DNA of 64,000 bases from NCBI RefSeq assembly GCF_000003815.2, contig NC_049981.1, positions 14,050,217 to 14,114,216 on the forward strand, written 5' to 3'. Position 1 is the first letter of the stretch, and each line of letters opens with the position of its first letter. The DNA is from Branchiostoma floridae (lineage: Eukaryota; Chordata; Leptocardii; Amphioxiformes; Branchiostomatidae). The notes under the pieces are model-generated. The model did no database searches. It was not told where the DNA came from and saw only the letters and a list, made by a program, of their open reading frames with translations. Made by a program: the position numbers and the translations under genes. Of this stretch, positions 43,301-46,300 are shown piece by piece.

Positions 43301-46300
43301 TGTTGTGAAATATCGCCGCGTTGTTAGATAAAGCTATGATTGACATGCGTTAATCAACTTATCCTATGTTACATTGGCATGGCAATCGTCTGATTAATGA
43401 CCACATCTTTGAGAGAAGAGGTAGGTTTGACGGATGGTAGACCGCCCTGGTGCAAGGTAACTACATCTCCTGTCACCCTCATCATGCGTACCCTGTTTTC
43501 ACAGTTATAATTCTAACATTATAACGCTGCATTTGCGCTTCATTTTATCCGCTCTTCTACTCGCCATATTTTGTGCGCATTTCATACATATATATATTTG
43601 CACTATTGTATAACGTTTTAAGATTTTTAAGCGCGCACGATAAGTAAGGCACAGCATCTCAACACACCACAAGCCAGCACGTTAACCCAGACTGATACTC
43701 CATACATGTCAGTGACTTTACAATTTGCGACAAAATGCCACCAAAACTAATGATGTAATCTAATACAATGAATAACATATTGCCTGTCATTTTTACAGCT
43801 TATTGTTGAACTGTACTCTCCGTCATATCATTGTTTGGGTACTCATTGTAAGTAAGGGATGGTTGTGTGTGAAAAGGTCAGGGAAGGTTGGGTATGAAGT
43901 TTTTACTTTGCTCCTGTTGTGGTCAAAGCCAGACATTGTTATCGCTACATATTCAAGGAAATTCACAACGATGTATAGGATGCATTATCTTTGCAGTCAA
44001 ATTCTACATTTTAGGGCATTGGCAAGAAAGGAAAGGTAGGCCAATACCGTGTAGAAAGTGTTTAGCACAGAAGCACTGAGAAAGTTCTTTTGAAGTATTT
44101 ATTTTTAAGGAGACAAAAAATCATTTTTTTCAATGTCAACATCTATTGTCGTTTGCTTCTTATGACAAATAAAATGCCCTAAATGGAATGTCCTTAGTGA
44201 CTTTATTTGAGAAGATTGAATTAGAAAGTTGTTTAGTCAACCCGACCTTTCAAATTGGGCCGTTGCTAATGAGGTGACTCGACCAAAACTGAGACTGTTG
44301 TTACTGATGGACGTTAAAAGGACTTGAGTACTGACACCGTGCACATTCGGCCCCTCCCCCCCTTTCTCCTCCACTCTTCTCCGACAGGCCGCCCTGACTC
44401 CTGTCTACCGAGGTTCGGCATCTTGCCATTCTTCAGCTGCGAGCCGGACGATGTCTGCAAGTACGGCTACAGGGACGACAAGACCTACTGGCTCTCCACC
44501 ATCGAGAGGTTCGAACAACAGCCCCGAGTGCCGGCTGAGGGAACGGACATCCGACAGTACATCAGCCGCTGTGCAGTGTGTCTGACAACAAACCTGGTGT
44601 TAGCCTTCCACAGTCAGCGGGCCTCGGTCACCCCAGACTGTCCGGAGGGTTGGAGGGGAATCTGGACTGGATACAGCTTCCTTATGGTAAGTTTGTCATT
44701 TTCTTGGCAAAACTAACACGTTATCTTCAACAATGTGTCTGCTATAGCTAGCCATGCAGCATCGTGCAATGTGTTCCGAGGTTTGCCTAAGCACCAACTA
44801 AATCCATCTTGTATGCCTTAAAAGTGTCTCAAGAAGTGAAATGAATACTTTCTTTCCTCCAGCACACCGCTGCAGGAGAAGGAGGGGGTCAACCACTAAC
44901 CAGCCCCGGAAGCTGCTTGGACCACTTCCGGTCTGCACCATTCATCGAATGCGTTAGCGATGTCTGTGACGTGTCGTCCAACCAGCTCAGTTTCTGGCTC
45001 ATCGGGATCCCCGGTGGAGAGAGGGAACAATTCAACCAGCCGCGCAGAGTCGTGGGCAGCTTAGAGGTTCTCAGGCAAAGAATAAGTCGATGCAGGGTCT
45101 GTGTTTACAACGGTGGACTGTACGAAGATATCGTTGCTAAGGAAGCTCCTCCTGGTGTAACTGCAACTGGTGTTTTTAACTTTGGCGGCTGATTTTGATC
45201 GTCATGACAAATTATTTATAATCAAATGTTGTCAGTTCTGTTAATTTAGTAAAGATATTTAGAGGACGTTTTAATACAGTGATTGATAAGTTTTCAAATT
45301 TGAAACCGCATGTCATTTTGACAAAAGAAATTATTATAATGATTATGTCCCCAAATAACTAATGGTGCTATATTGTATTATTGAATATAATGGCTATTGG
45401 AGACAATGACAATTGTCGTGGTGGTATCGTACATTTAACATACAATACAGTCGTAAGAAAATAAGTCATGGTCCTAACATAAATGCTTTTAAAACTCCTT
45501 ACGTTTTCGACCAATTATGACCAAAGAATTCTGACAGCTATAGTCAGCAAATGGACTCAAGGAGGTCTTGTGAATTTCAAAACTTCGTTTTATACTTTTG
45601 CATGTCTGGTTCAATGTGATTATTTTCTTGCTCCTATTCAGTGCATACACTTAAATCCAATGTACATGTATAAAGTATTTAACGAATATGTAGAACCTTA
45701 GTCTAGTACAAAATGACGGTTTGATTCGCGAACAATGTAAGCATATTCATTGTGGATTGAACAAAATATTAGAATTGTCAATTAGAGGAATTGTCCTCAT
45801 GTATAATTATGATAATGGACATAACCGCATGTGAATGCACTTTTGTTTCGGATGACTGTTTGTAGTATTTTTTTTCGATATGCCTATTTACATGTTTGTC
45901 TATATACAATATTCGAAAACGTCTTCGATGATGCTAACGACCGTTCATAAGCAGAAAATGCCTTAAAGATACCAATATGACTTTTCTGTTGCTTTTCGGT
46001 GTAAATTTCTACGACAGTCTCCAATGGAAGGTGCCAATCGTAACCAGTAACGCAGGTTTCACTTATATTATAGACAATATAATTTATATTTTATTGAATT
46101 ATTAGACACTGTGATTTACATTTTAACGAGTATATGATAATTTTTCTTATGATAATGTAACGGGCTTAAAATGGTAAAATGAATTTTGAATTATTGAGAA
46201 GGCGATTATTGTATGGGTATATTGAGCAAGAGGGTATAAAGGATATGCTTAAGTGACTCTTTCGTTTCATCTATCAATGATATATAAAACATGTAGCCAA

